A DNA stretch of 36,051 bases from Bacteroidales bacterium UBA4788 (GCA_002402965.1 DHGW01000018.1:1-36051); one strand, 5' to 3'. Shown: positions 23,959 through 31,768, counted from the stretch's first letter. Translations and numbers: made by a program. Notes: a model not told the origin generated them from the sequence alone.

Positions 23959-24780
23959 ATGGTTGTTTTTCCAAAGGCGAAGATAAATATTGGTTTAAGG
24001 ATCATGGAGAAGAGGCCTGACGGCTTTCATAACATCGAGACCTTCTTCTACCCCGTTGACATTGCTGATGCGCTTGAGTTTGTTGTCAGGAAAGACAACC
24101 GGCGGAGTGACAGCCTCAGGGTTACCGGGGTGATGGAGGAGGGTGATCCTGGAAATAACCTGGTGATGAAGGCCGTGAAGGTGATGCGGCAGTCGTTTGA
24201 TTTTCCCGGTATCCGTATCCACCTGCACAAGAACATACCTGTCGGAGCCGGGCTGGGTGGCGGCTCATCCGATGCCGCAGGGATTTTGAAGGCATTGAAC
24301 AAATACTTCGGCTTCGGCCTTAATTCGGAGGAGCTGCGCTCCTTTGCAGGCCGTATCGGCAGTGATGCCCCCTTCTTCATTGACAGCACTCCGTCATTTG
24401 CCGAGGGAGTGGGAAATATTCTTTCCGAGTTCCCGCTTGACCTGAACCGGTACCACATTGTCATACTCTATCCTGACACCAACATAAGCACTGCAGAGGC
24501 ATATGCCGGGTGTCTGCCATGCCCCACCGGACTGTCACTCAGACAGTTGCTCAACCTGCCCATAAGTGAGTGGCGGGGCAGGGTGGTCAATGACTTCGAG
24601 CTTTATATCTTCAGGTCATACCCACAGGTGGGCAGGGTCAAAATGGCCCTCTATGAAGCTGGCGCCCTCTATGCATCCATGTCGGGCAGCGGCTCGGCCG
24701 TATATGGCATCTTTGAGGATGAGCCTGAGTTGCCGCGCGAACTGTCACGCTACAGGCTGAACACGAGTGATATGCTGTAA
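23959..24780 (+). CDS. ispE: 4-diphosphocytidyl-2-C-methyl-D-erythritol kinase
   Basis: IspE phosphorylates CDP-methylerythritol in the non-mevalonate (MEP) isoprenoid pathway. It has 273 residues, typical for the family. It is a GHMP kinase: the N-terminal FPKAKINIGLRIMEKRPDGFHNIET, the ATP-binding glycine-rich loop PVGAGLGGGSSDAAG (near 94-108), the catalytic GSDAPFF motif near 134-140, and the C-terminal MSGSGSAVYGIF. The product feeds isoprenoids such as undecaprenyl phosphate and the menaquinone side chain, which fits the mqnE and murF genes elsewhere in the window. It is monocistronic, with its own promoter, and converges on the biotin carrier gene. Confidence 0.97.
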   Translation: MVVFPKAKINIGLRIMEKRPDGFHNIETFFYPVDIADALEFVVRKDNRRSDSLRVTGVMEEGDPGNNLVMKAVKVMRQSFDFPGIRIHLHKNIPVGAGLGGGSSDAAGILKALNKYFGFGLNSEELRSFAGRIGSDAPFFIDSTPSFAEGVGNILSEFPLDLNRYHIVILYPDTNISTAEAYAGCLPCPTGLSLRQLLNLPISEWRGRVVNDFELYIFRSYPQVGRVKMALYEAGALYASMSGSGSAVYGIFEDEPELPRELSRYRLNTSDML

Positions 24781-24800
24781 CCGGCCCAAAAAGGACTGAT

Positions 24801-24840
24801 CCGGTCTGTACCGGTTATCACCGGTCATTACCGGTTCCGC
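24801..24840. repeat. Four 10-bp tandem units beginning CCGGT
   Basis: CCGGTCTGTA, CCGGTTATCA, CCGGTCATTA and CCGGTTCCGC follow one another exactly in 10-bp steps. The first five bases are constant and the rest vary. They lie just past the ispE stop in a convergent intergenic region and run into the 41-bp repeats. Confidence 0.6.
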
Positions 24841-24940
24841 CGCTGTCTGATATAGTCTACACCCGTCCCAGGTGGTTCCGCCATAGTCTGCAATAGTTTA
24901 CACCCGTCAATGGCGATTCAGCCACAGTCTGACCAGACCC
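24835..24940. repeat. Degenerate 41-bp tandem repeat, about 2.5 units
   Basis: Units at 24835-24875 and 24876-24916 share TTCCGCC, GTCTG, ATAGT, TACACCCGTC in register. A third partial unit from 24917 keeps TTCAGCCACAGTCTG. The units are imperfect and directly adjacent, with no spacers, so this is not CRISPR. It fills most of the 166-bp gap between convergent ispE and the biotin carrier gene. Confidence 0.7.
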
Positions 24941-24946
24941 TTGATT

Positions 24947-25261
24947 TCAGGCGATCTCCACAAGCACAGCCCCCTTCGTAACCCGGTCACCGGGTTTGAC
25001 ATTCACGGCAACAACCTTTCCATCCAGGTGGCTCTTCAGCCTGTTTTTCATCTTCATTGCTTCGAGGATGACAATATCATCACCTTCCTTCACGGTGTCA
25101 CCCGGGTTAACCAGCACCTCCACCACTGTACCGGGGATGAAGCTCTGAATCCTTCCCGCCACCGGCGGCGTATAGGGCTTGCGTGCTGCAAAACGGGAGT
25201 TCAGCCTGGTGGTGTAGGCTGTGTGGTCTATAATGAGCTTATCTGTGTCTCTCTTTTCCAT
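24947..25261 (-). CDS. Biotin carboxyl carrier protein of an acyl-CoA carboxylase or decarboxylase
   Basis: A 104-residue carrier whose biotin swings between active sites. The C-terminal biotinyl domain (about 30-104) has the biotinylation motif EAMKM with Lys70, preceded by VNPGDTVKEGDDIVIL and followed by VNVKPGDRVTKGAVLVEI. The short N-terminal part has no transmembrane segment. It lies 23 bp after the carboxyltransferase gene, so the two are one operon. No biotin carboxylase gene is adjacent, so it either lies elsewhere or the complex is a decarboxylase. Propionyl-CoA carboxylase or methylmalonyl-CoA decarboxylase are the likely assignments. Confidence 0.9.
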   Translation of the reverse strand: MEKRDTDKLIIDHTAYTTRLNSRFAARKPYTPPVAGRIQSFIPGTVVEVLVNPGDTVKEGDDIVILEAMKMKNRLKSHLDGKVVAVNVKPGDRVTKGAVLVEIA

Positions 25262-25284
25262 GCGACTATCTTATTCAGGTCTGA

Positions 25285-26829
25285 TCAGAAGGGCGGGATT
25301 CCATGCTTCTTCCATGGCATCTGTACATCCTTGTTCTCCGACACCTCCAGCCCGTGCAGCAGCATCCTGCGCGTCTCAGACGGCTCGATAACCGCATCGA
25401 CATATCCGCGGGAAGCGGCCACATAGGGGTTGGCAAACTTCTCCCTGTACTCGTCAACCTTCTGCCGGCGCATCTCATCAGGATCGGCGGCAGAGGTAAT
25501 CTCCTTGCGGAAGATGATGTTGGCCGCACCTTCGGGACCCATAACCGCTATCTCCGCTGTCGGCCAGGCAAGAACGAAGTCGGCACGCAGGTGACGCGAG
25601 CTCATGGCAATGTAACCGCCTCCGTAGGCCTTACGCAGTATAACCGTAAGTTTCGGAACCGTCGCTTCGCTGTAAGCGTAAAGCACTTTGGCGCCGTGAC
25701 GGATGACGCCGGCGTGTTCCTGGTCAACACCAGGCAGGTAACCGGGCAGATCGACCAGGGTGATCAGCGGGATACTGAATGCGTCACAATACCTGATAAA
25801 CCGTGCGGCCTTGTCTGACGAATCGACGTCAAGCACCCCCGCCATCTCCATGGGCTGGTTGGCCACGAACCCCACGGTCCTGCCTCCCATGCGCCCGAAC
25901 CCGATGACCATATTGCGGGCATACATCTCCTGTATCTCGAAGAAATCGGAGCCGTCTGCAACAGCCCTGATAACCTCCCTTACATCATAGGGAAGGGTCG
26001 GGTCACCTGGTACGATCTTGTCAATATCATAGCCTGCATCAGGCGGTATGGTCTCTGTGAAGGCCGCCCTTACCTGGTTGTTCCGTGGTATAAATGATAC
26101 CAGTCGCTTGATCTGACTGAAGCACTCATCCTCTGAGGCAGCAAAAAAATGTGCGTTGCCGGTAATCTCGCAGTGCACGCGGGCACCGCCGAGGGACTCC
26201 ATTGAGATCTCCTCGCCAAGAACGGTCTTGATCACCTCCGGCCCGGTGATGAACATCTTTGATATATTGTCCACAACAAATACGAAATCAGTCAGGGCCG
26301 GTGAGTAGACAGCACCGCCGGCACACGGGCCCAGTATCACCGAAATCTGGGGAATGACCCCGCTCGAGATGGTGTTCCTGAAGAATATCTCCCCGTACCC
26401 GGCAAGCGAATTGACCCCCTCCTGAATGCGGGCGCCACCGGAGTCATTGATCCCTATAAGGGGTATCCTCATCTTGAGGGCGTGATCCATCATCTTGGTT
26501 ATCTTGCGCGAGTGCATCAGGCCCAGCGAACCGCCGGCAACGGTAAAATCCTGCGCAAAAATCGCAACCGGGTTGCCATGGACAGTACCCGTTCCTATCA
26601 CCACCCCGTCACTTGGAAGGTTCTTTTTATCCATCCCGAAATCGCGTGCATCATGCTCTACGAACATATCGTATTCATTGAACGTGCCCGCATCAAGGAT
26701 GGCCATAATGCGCTCACGCGCAGTGTTCTTTCCCATGGCTTTCTGCTTCACAATGGCTTCCTCCCCGCCACCGAGAAGCATCTTTTCACGCTTCTCCTTG
26801 AGTTCGCGTATCTTCCTTTCCATTGCCAT
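25285..26829 (-). CDS. Acyl-CoA carboxylase carboxyltransferase subunit (propionyl-CoA carboxylase beta / methylmalonyl-CoA decarboxylase alpha)
   Basis: The carboxyltransferase moves CO2 between biotin and an acyl-CoA. From the ATG at 26829 it has 514 residues (another ATG at 26823); an ATG at 26889 is less likely since family members start near MERKIRELKEKREK. The two crotonase-type halves show GINDSGGARIQEGVNSLAGYGEIF, LGPCAGGAVYSPALTDFVF, and later LVDLPGYLPGVDQEHAGVIRHGAKVLYAY with KAYGGGYIAMSS. This is typical of propionyl-CoA carboxylase beta and methylmalonyl-CoA decarboxylase alpha, which cannot be told apart here. Paired with the biotin carrier it suggests a methylmalonyl-CoA/propionate route, which also uses MeaB. 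Confidence 0.93.
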   Translation of the reverse strand: MAMERKIRELKEKREKMLLGGGEEAIVKQKAMGKNTARERIMAILDAGTFNEYDMFVEHDARDFGMDKKNLPSDGVVIGTGTVHGNPVAIFAQDFTVAGGSLGLMHSRKITKMMDHALKMRIPLIGINDSGGARIQEGVNSLAGYGEIFFRNTISSGVIPQISVILGPCAGGAVYSPALTDFVFVVDNISKMFITGPEVIKTVLGEEISMESLGGARVHCEITGNAHFFAASEDECFSQIKRLVSFIPRNNQVRAAFTETIPPDAGYDIDKIVPGDPTLPYDVREVIRAVADGSDFFEIQEMYARNMVIGFGRMGGRTVGFVANQPMEMAGVLDVDSSDKAARFIRYCDAFSIPLITLVDLPGYLPGVDQEHAGVIRHGAKVLYAYSEATVPKLTVILRKAYGGGYIAMSSRHLRADFVLAWPTAEIAVMGPEGAANIIFRKEITSAADPDEMRRQKVDEYREKFANPYVAASRGYVDAVIEPSETRRMLLHGLEVSENKDVQMPWKKHGIPPF

Positions 26830-26922
26830 AACTAACCCTGTTTTTAAACGTGTCTTCCTTCTTTTTAAAAAGCACGGCAATTTATACAAAATTCAATTAT
26901 GCACAATATGATGTGAAATGTG

Positions 26923-28062
26923 CTATTTCGGAGCGGTATAATAGACCCCCGCCGCAATGAAGGTGTATATTATATTTGGTAGCCACATTGCCAGCGCCGG
27001 GTTCAGGTCGCCCTTCAGCGAAAATTGCGAGGCGAACTGCATGAAGAGGATATATGAGAAGGTCAGAATCAGCCCGAGACCGATCTGCATTCCGATGCCT
27101 CCCTTTATTTTACGGGACGACAGCGAGACGCCTATCAGTGTCAGGATGAAGAATGCAAAGGGCGAAGCGTAGCGCCTGTACTTCTCATTGAGGTAGAGTT
27201 TTATCTCGTCTGAGCCCTGTGATTTAAGCACATGGATATAGTCAATAAGCTCCCCGTGAGTCATTGTGTAGACGAATTCTGGCGCACGGGTGAAGTCGTC
27301 AGGCCCCACATTGAGCACGGTGTCAATGCGCCGGCCCGAACTCAGCCTCTCTCCCAGGCTGTCAGTCTCCCTGATGTAATACCACCATGCTCCCCACTTG
27401 TTGGTTGTACTGTCCCACCTGATCATGTTGGCGGTCATCTTGGACTCCAGCATCCCTTTGTCATTGAACTTCTCCATGCTGAAATTGCGTCCGCTCTGCG
27501 AGATCCTGTTGTACTGTTCCATGTAGATGTAGACGTTTGGGTAGACCTGCCGGTGCACCGAAGAGACGTTCACCCTGCGAAAGTCGGAACTCCGGTAATA
27601 CTTCTCCTCGAAATCGAGCCGTGCGATGTTCGAGTGGGGCAGCACGTAGTTCTGAAGCATGAATGCACCGATTGCAATGAAGGCGGCTGAGATGAAGTAA
27701 GGCACCAGCAGCCTCCTGAAGCTCATCCCGCTGTTGAGCATGGCTATTATCTCTGTGTTAACCGCCATCCTCGAGGTAAAGAAGATGACCGAGATAAAGA
27801 CGAACATCGGGGCGAAGATGGTGGCGAAGTAGGGAATGAAATTCAGGTAATAATCGAATATGATGGCGTTCAGCGGGGCCTGTTTCTGAATAAAGTCGTC
27901 AATCTTCTCAGAGAAGTCAAATATGACTGCTATGCTCAGTATGAGTACCAGCGAGAAAAAGAACGTACCCAAGAACTGCCTGATTATATACCAGTCAAGT
28001 ATCTTGGGGGCAAGCTTCTTCAGACCCTCTCTGATATTCTTTGAACTGTCTCTTCCTTCCAT
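26923..28062 (-). CDS. LptF/LptG-family lipopolysaccharide export permease
   Basis: An inner-membrane permease of the Lpt system that lifts lipopolysaccharide from the membrane towards the periplasmic bridge. It has 379 residues. The hydrophobic segments (about 25-47, 65-90, 110-135, 295-320, 325-350, 355-375) give the usual six helices, with a periplasmic beta-jellyroll between (about 140-285). The opening LDWYIIRQFLGTFFFSLVLILS is typical of Bacteroidota LptG/F. I cannot decide between LptF and LptG. It overlaps the tgt 3' end by 43 nt, so the two are cotranscribed. Confidence 0.9.
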   Translation of the reverse strand: MEGRDSSKNIREGLKKLAPKILDWYIIRQFLGTFFFSLVLILSIAVIFDFSEKIDDFIQKQAPLNAIIFDYYLNFIPYFATIFAPMFVFISVIFFTSRMAVNTEIIAMLNSGMSFRRLLVPYFISAAFIAIGAFMLQNYVLPHSNIARLDFEEKYYRSSDFRRVNVSSVHRQVYPNVYIYMEQYNRISQSGRNFSMEKFNDKGMLESKMTANMIRWDSTTNKWGAWWYYIRETDSLGERLSSGRRIDTVLNVGPDDFTRAPEFVYTMTHGELIDYIHVLKSQGSDEIKLYLNEKYRRYASPFAFFILTLIGVSLSSRKIKGGIGMQIGLGLILTFSYILFMQFASQFSLKGDLNPALAMWLPNIIYTFIAAGVYYTAPK

Positions 28063-29147
28063 GATCCGAATGTACCGTCAACTATCCTTTCCCTTGCCTC
28101 CCTTACCAGGCTGAGGTAAAATGCCAGGTTATGTATTGTTGCTATCTGTGCACCGAGCATCTCTCCGGAGATCACAAGATGCCGCAGGTATGCCTTTGAG
28201 TAGGTCCGGCTGATCTCCGAGTGTGAGCCGGGGTCAACCGGTGAGAAGTCGTCAGACCATCGCTGGTTTCTTATATTTATGATGCCTTCACGTGTGAACA
28301 GCATTCCGTTGCGGCCGTTGCGTGTAGGCATGACGCAGTCAAACATGTCCACTCCCCGTGCAATGCCCTCGAGGATGTTTGCCGGCGTACCCACTCCCAT
28401 CAGGTACCTGGGTTTATCTTCGGGGAGTACTTCGTTCACCACCTCGATCATCTCGTACATCTGCTCAGCCGGTTCTCCTACCGAGAGTCCGCCGATGGCG
28501 TTGCCGGGCATGCCGCTGGCGGCGCATTTCTCTGCCGAAATTTTTCGCAGGTCGCTGTAAATGGCCCCCTGCACAATAGGGAAAAGCATCTGCTCTGTCC
28601 CGTAGAACGGCTCCGTCCGCCCGAACTGCACGACACACCTGTCGAGCCACCGGTGAGTCAGTTCCATGGACTTCTTCGCGTATGCATGGTCACATGGCCA
28701 GGGTGGGCACTCGTCAAAAGCCATCATTATATCAGCTCCGATGGCACGCTGTATATCAACAACACTCTCGGGAGTAAAGAGATGTTTTGAACCGTCTATA
28801 TGAGACCTGAAGATGGCGCCCTCCTCGGTCAGCTTCCTGTTGGCGGCCAGAGAGAAAACCTGGTATCCGCCGCTGTCGGTCAATACCGCCCTGTCCCACG
28901 ACATGAACCGGTGCACCCCGCCAGCACGGCTGATGATATCCGTGCCCGGCCGCAGGTAAAGATGGTAGGTGTTGGCAAGAATCACCGGGGTATCTATCTC
29001 GCTCTTCAGGTCGCGGTGAAATACTCCCTTGACCGTGGCTCCGGTTCCCACAGGCATAAAGACCGGAGTATGGATATCACCGTGGGCAGTGCGAAGAATG
29101 CCCGCCCTGGCCGATGTGGCTCCGTCTTTACTCTCTATGGTGAACAT
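28020..29147 (-). CDS. tgt: tRNA-guanine transglycosylase (queuine biosynthesis), zinc-site cysteines replaced
   Basis: It exchanges guanine-34 for preQ1 in tRNAs for Tyr, His, Asn and Asp. From the ATG at 29147 it has 375 residues; upstream in-frame codons are rejected because the -7 element at 29168 would lie inside. The TIM barrel shows DSGGYQVFSL (catalytic Asp), MGVGTPANILEGIARGVDMFDCVMPTRNGRNG with the Asp near 270, and GGLSVGE. At the usual zinc site the C-x-C-x-x-C is S308-H-S310-E-I-S313 (28209-28226), while the fourth ligand His339 is kept at normal spacing. The fold may be stabilised without zinc, as I recall for other Bacteroidota, but that needs an alignment. Confidence 0.95.
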   Translation of the reverse strand: MFTIESKDGATSARAGILRTAHGDIHTPVFMPVGTGATVKGVFHRDLKSEIDTPVILANTYHLYLRPGTDIISRAGGVHRFMSWDRAVLTDSGGYQVFSLAANRKLTEEGAIFRSHIDGSKHLFTPESVVDIQRAIGADIMMAFDECPPWPCDHAYAKKSMELTHRWLDRCVVQFGRTEPFYGTEQMLFPIVQGAIYSDLRKISAEKCAASGMPGNAIGGLSVGEPAEQMYEMIEVVNEVLPEDKPRYLMGVGTPANILEGIARGVDMFDCVMPTRNGRNGMLFTREGIINIRNQRWSDDFSPVDPGSHSEISRTYSKAYLRHLVISGEMLGAQIATIHNLAFYLSLVREARERIVDGTFGSWKEETVQRISERV

Positions 29148-29167
29148 CTTTCTCTGACTGGTGGTCA

Positions 29168-29175
29168 CAAAAGTA
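29168..29175 (-). promoter_or_regulatory. -7 promoter element (TACTTTTG) for tgt-lptF/G
   Basis: Read leftward, TACTTTTG matches TAnnTTTG. The predicted start near 29161 leaves only about 14 nt before the ATG at 29147, supporting that start. Confidence 0.6.
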
Positions 29176-29301
29176 AGCTTTCTCAACCTGATTTTGAACA
29201 GACAGTTATCAATTTGAAAAAAGTGAACCTGAATTGTTGAAAAGATTCTTTCAAGCATTATTCATTTCTTTATAATATTGCTGCGCACAATATCACTTCC
29301 C

Positions 29302-30441
29302 ATGATCCTGTCAACTGATACGACCCACCTGGTTTTGCTTGCACTGCTGGTTACAATGCTCATCATCCAGGCGTGGTACTGGCTTGGTTATTACCGCAGG
29401 GCAGCATTCGCGAAGCCCGGGAAAGCGGCCGTGCAAACCACTCTCCCTCCTCTCTCGGTAGTCATCTGCGCCCGCAACGAAGCAGAAAACCTCACTAAAT
29501 ACCTGCCTGAGGTGCTGAAACAGAACTACCCCTCCTATGAGGTTGTGGTGGTGAACGACTGCTCGGAGGACAACACCTTTGACGTGCTTGGCTCACTGAT
29601 GAATCAATACCCGCACCTCAAGGTCTCAATGATCCAGAAGGATCCGGGGTTCACACACACGAAGAAACTGGCAATGCTCATCGGCATCAAGGCTGCGAAG
29701 AATGACCTGCTGGTCTTTACTGACGCCGACTGCAAGCCTGCATCGCCCGACTGGCTGCGCGAGGTGGCCGCTGCATCAGCGAAGGAGAAGACTGATATCA
29801 TAATCGGCTATGGAGCCTATTTATCAGAACCCGGCCTCCTGAACCGCTATATCCGCTACGAGACTATGTTCACCGCCATGCAGTATTTCGGGATGGCGAT
29901 GGCAGGCAAGCCCTATATGGGCGTAGGCCGTAACCTGGCATACCGGCGCAGCTTCTTCTTCGAAAAGGGAGGCTTCGGCCCGCACAACCATATAATGTCA
30001 GGCGACGACGACCTCTTTGTGAACCGTAACAGCACGGCTGATAACTGCAGCCTGATGCTTTCGCATGATTCCTTCACCCAATCCGTCGCCTGCAGGACCA
30101 TCATCGAATGGGTCAAGCAAAAAAGGAGGCACCTCTCTGCATCAAATTATTACAGGCCGGCTGACAAGTTCAGGCTCCTCCTGGAACCCTTCTCAAGGAT
30201 TACCTGGTACGGACTGCTCACAGCAATGCTCGTCATGCTGGCATCATGGCCCGTGGTGCTCTTCCTGGCGCTGACCCGGTTAATCATGAGAGCGGTCATA
30301 CTTCGCAGGGCTGCTGTCACATTCAATGAAAGGCAGTTGTGGTTTATTTCGCTCTTTTTTGATATCTTGTCGCCGTTCTTGACGGCATTCCTTTACCTTA
30401 CAACCAGGAGAAAAGGCAAGGGCAAGGAGACATGGAAGTAG
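29302..30441 (+). CDS. Family 2 glycosyltransferase, membrane-anchored
   Basis: A 379-residue membrane glycosyltransferase that probably adds a sugar from a nucleotide donor to a lipid or polymer. One N-terminal helix (about 8-30, LVLLALLVTMLIIQAW) precedes the GT-A domain, with SVVICARNEAENL, VVVNDCSEDN, the DxD-type TDADCKPAS and GDDDLFVN. A QKRRH motif resembling QxxRW is followed by hydrophobic C-terminal segments (about 290-370). The acceptor is unknown. The ATG at 29302 is chosen over the TTG at 29278. A one-mismatch -7 element (TAATATTG at 29273-29280) lies just upstream. Its last 10 nt overlap the sigma factor gene. Confidence 0.9.
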   Translation: MILSTDTTHLVLLALLVTMLIIQAWYWLGYYRRAAFAKPGKAAVQTTLPPLSVVICARNEAENLTKYLPEVLKQNYPSYEVVVVNDCSEDNTFDVLGSLMNQYPHLKVSMIQKDPGFTHTKKLAMLIGIKAAKNDLLVFTDADCKPASPDWLREVAAASAKEKTDIIIGYGAYLSEPGLLNRYIRYETMFTAMQYFGMAMAGKPYMGVGRNLAYRRSFFFEKGGFGPHNHIMSGDDDLFVNRNSTADNCSLMLSHDSFTQSVACRTIIEWVKQKRRHLSASNYYRPADKFRLLLEPFSRITWYGLLTAMLVMLASWPVVLFLALTRLIMRAVILRRAAVTFNERQLWFISLFFDILSPFLTAFLYLTTRRKGKGKETWK

Positions 30442-31031
30442 AAACCGGACTATCGGACAAGGCGAAGCATGACCTCAAGGTCATTGACCGTGCACTTAAC
30501 GGTGACAGCAGGGCATATACCGAGCTGCTTAACCGGTACCGCGATTCAGTCTACTACGTCATGTTACGAATGATAAGCAATCCCTCTGATGCAGAGGACC
30601 TTACCATTGAGGCATTCGGCAAAGCGTTCCATAATCTGGCCAAATATGTGCCGTCCCACGCTTTCAGCACATGGCTCTTCCGTATCGCCACCAACAACTG
30701 CATCGACTTCATGCGTCGCAAGAGCCAGAGTCCCAGGCCATTTGATCATGACGAGGGCGAAGAGGACGAGGTCGAGGCAACTGTCGCTTCGGACATGATA
30801 GCCCCGGACGAACTGATGATCAACAGGGAGACTGCCGCCTCGCTGAACAGGATAGTCAAGACTCTTAAGCCACGCTACCGCAGGCTTATTGAGCTCCGTT
30901 ACTTCGAGGACTATTCATATGAGGAGATTGCCACGGAGCTGAGCCTGCCGATCGGTACCGTCAAGGCCAGGCTCTTCAGAGCTAAAGTCCTCATACTTAA
31001 TATGGTCCGCAGCAAAGCCAGCGGCATTTGA
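30432..31031 (+). CDS. ECF-like sigma-70 family RNA polymerase sigma factor
   Basis: A 199-residue alternative sigma factor. Region 2 (about 20-95) contains YRDSVYYVMLRMISNPSDAEDLTIEAFGKAF and STWLFRIATNNCIDFMRRK. An acidic linker (HDEGEEDEVEA) follows. Region 4 (about 135-190) has LKPRYRRLIELRYFEDYSYEEIA and a helix-turn-helix ending IGTVKARLFRAK. There is no region 1 or 3, as in ECF factors. No adjacent anti-sigma or TonB-transducer gene is seen. It overlaps the glycosyltransferase by 10 nt and rsmG by 4 nt, so it is probably a constitutively cotranscribed housekeeping-type ECF sigma rather than a signal-transducing one. Confidence 0.93.
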   Translation: MEVETGLSDKAKHDLKVIDRALNGDSRAYTELLNRYRDSVYYVMLRMISNPSDAEDLTIEAFGKAFHNLAKYVPSHAFSTWLFRIATNNCIDFMRRKSQSPRPFDHDEGEEDEVEATVASDMIAPDELMINRETAASLNRIVKTLKPRYRRLIELRYFEDYSYEEIATELSLPIGTVKARLFRAKVLILNMVRSKASGI

Positions 31032-31651
31032 CCACAATAGCTGAAAAATATTTCCCATCGCTCTCCCGGCAGCAGCGCCGCCAGTTTGCAATGCTGCCCT
31101 CCCTTTACAGGGAGTGGAACGAGAAAATCAATGTCGTCTCACGAAAAGATATCGATAACTTCGAAGTAAACCACCTCCTCCATTCACTGGCAATTGCACG
31201 GTATATCCCGTTCAGGCCAGGCACCTCCGTGATAGACATAGGCACCGGCGGCGGCCTGCCTGGAATTCCCCTGGCGATCTTTTTTCCGGAGGTCAAATTC
31301 ACCCTGGTCGATTCAATTGCAAAGAAGATCCGGGTGGTGGATGCAATTGTTGCAGAGACAGGTTTATGCAATGTCAGGTCATTCACCACCAGGGCTGAAC
31401 GTCTGAAGGGGAGCTATGATTTCATAATCGGAAGGGCGGTAACGGAGACGGAGCAGCTTGTGAAGCTGACCAGGCAACTGGCCTCACCCCGATCAATCAA
31501 TGAGAAGAAAAACGGGTGGATCCTCCTCAAGGGTGGCGACCTGGAGCAGGAGCTCAGGCCGTTTGCAGGATCGGCAGAAGTGGCAGCAATCCGTGACTGG
31601 TTTGAAGAACCTTATTTCGCGACCAAGAAGGTCGTCTGGCTGCCCTTCTGA
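31028..31651 (+). CDS. rsmG: 16S rRNA (guanine-527-N7)-methyltransferase RsmG
   Basis: It methylates N7 of G527 in 16S rRNA with S-adenosylmethionine. It has 207 residues, the normal length. Family features are KYFPSLSRQQRRQFAMLPSLYREWNEKINVVSRKD at the N-terminus (quoted here only as a region), HLLHSLAIARY, the SAM-binding VIDIGTGGGLPGIPLA and VDSIAKKIRVVDAI, and GRAVTE. The start is a TTG overlapping the sigma stop as TTGA; the next ATG is 21 codons later and would cut conserved residues. Loss of this gene is known to give low-level streptomycin resistance in other bacteria. Confidence 0.95.
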   Translation: MTTIAEKYFPSLSRQQRRQFAMLPSLYREWNEKINVVSRKDIDNFEVNHLLHSLAIARYIPFRPGTSVIDIGTGGGLPGIPLAIFFPEVKFTLVDSIAKKIRVVDAIVAETGLCNVRSFTTRAERLKGSYDFIIGRAVTETEQLVKLTRQLASPRSINEKKNGWILLKGGDLEQELRPFAGSAEVAAIRDWFEEPYFATKKVVWLPF

Positions 31652-31760
31652 CGGGAAGAATTACCTGCCCGCCGGATCATGTTCCTGTTGTTCAAGTCGC
31701 ATGAACGCCACCCCTGGTTAAAAAAAAACACCTCAATCCTTCTTTTTTTGAAAAAATGAC

Positions 31761-31768
31761 TACCTTTG
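31761..31768 (+). promoter_or_regulatory. -7 promoter element (TACCTTTG) for rpmH
   Basis: TACCTTTG matches TAnnTTTG in an AT-rich spacer (31720-31810). The predicted start near 31775 gives a leader of about 37 nt. The T-tract at 31742-31749 may serve as the upstream element. Confidence 0.65.

Noticed and set aside
24835..24940. Possible CRISPR array
   Set aside because: The units are directly adjacent without spacers, only about 2.5 copies, imperfect, and there is no cas gene.
26861..26872. Palindrome CTTTTTAAAAAG upstream of the carboxyltransferase gene as an operator
   Set aside because: It is a simple A/T run that forms a palindrome easily by chance in an AT-rich leader, and no other support is visible.
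26900..26922. Terminator after the LptF/G permease gene
   Set aside because: The possible stem (GCACA/TGTGC) is only 5 bp with a long loop and no T-tract.
29148..29258. N-terminal extension of Tgt from 29258
   Set aside because: The family begins near MFTIESKDG, and a -7 element at 29168-29175 lies inside the extension.
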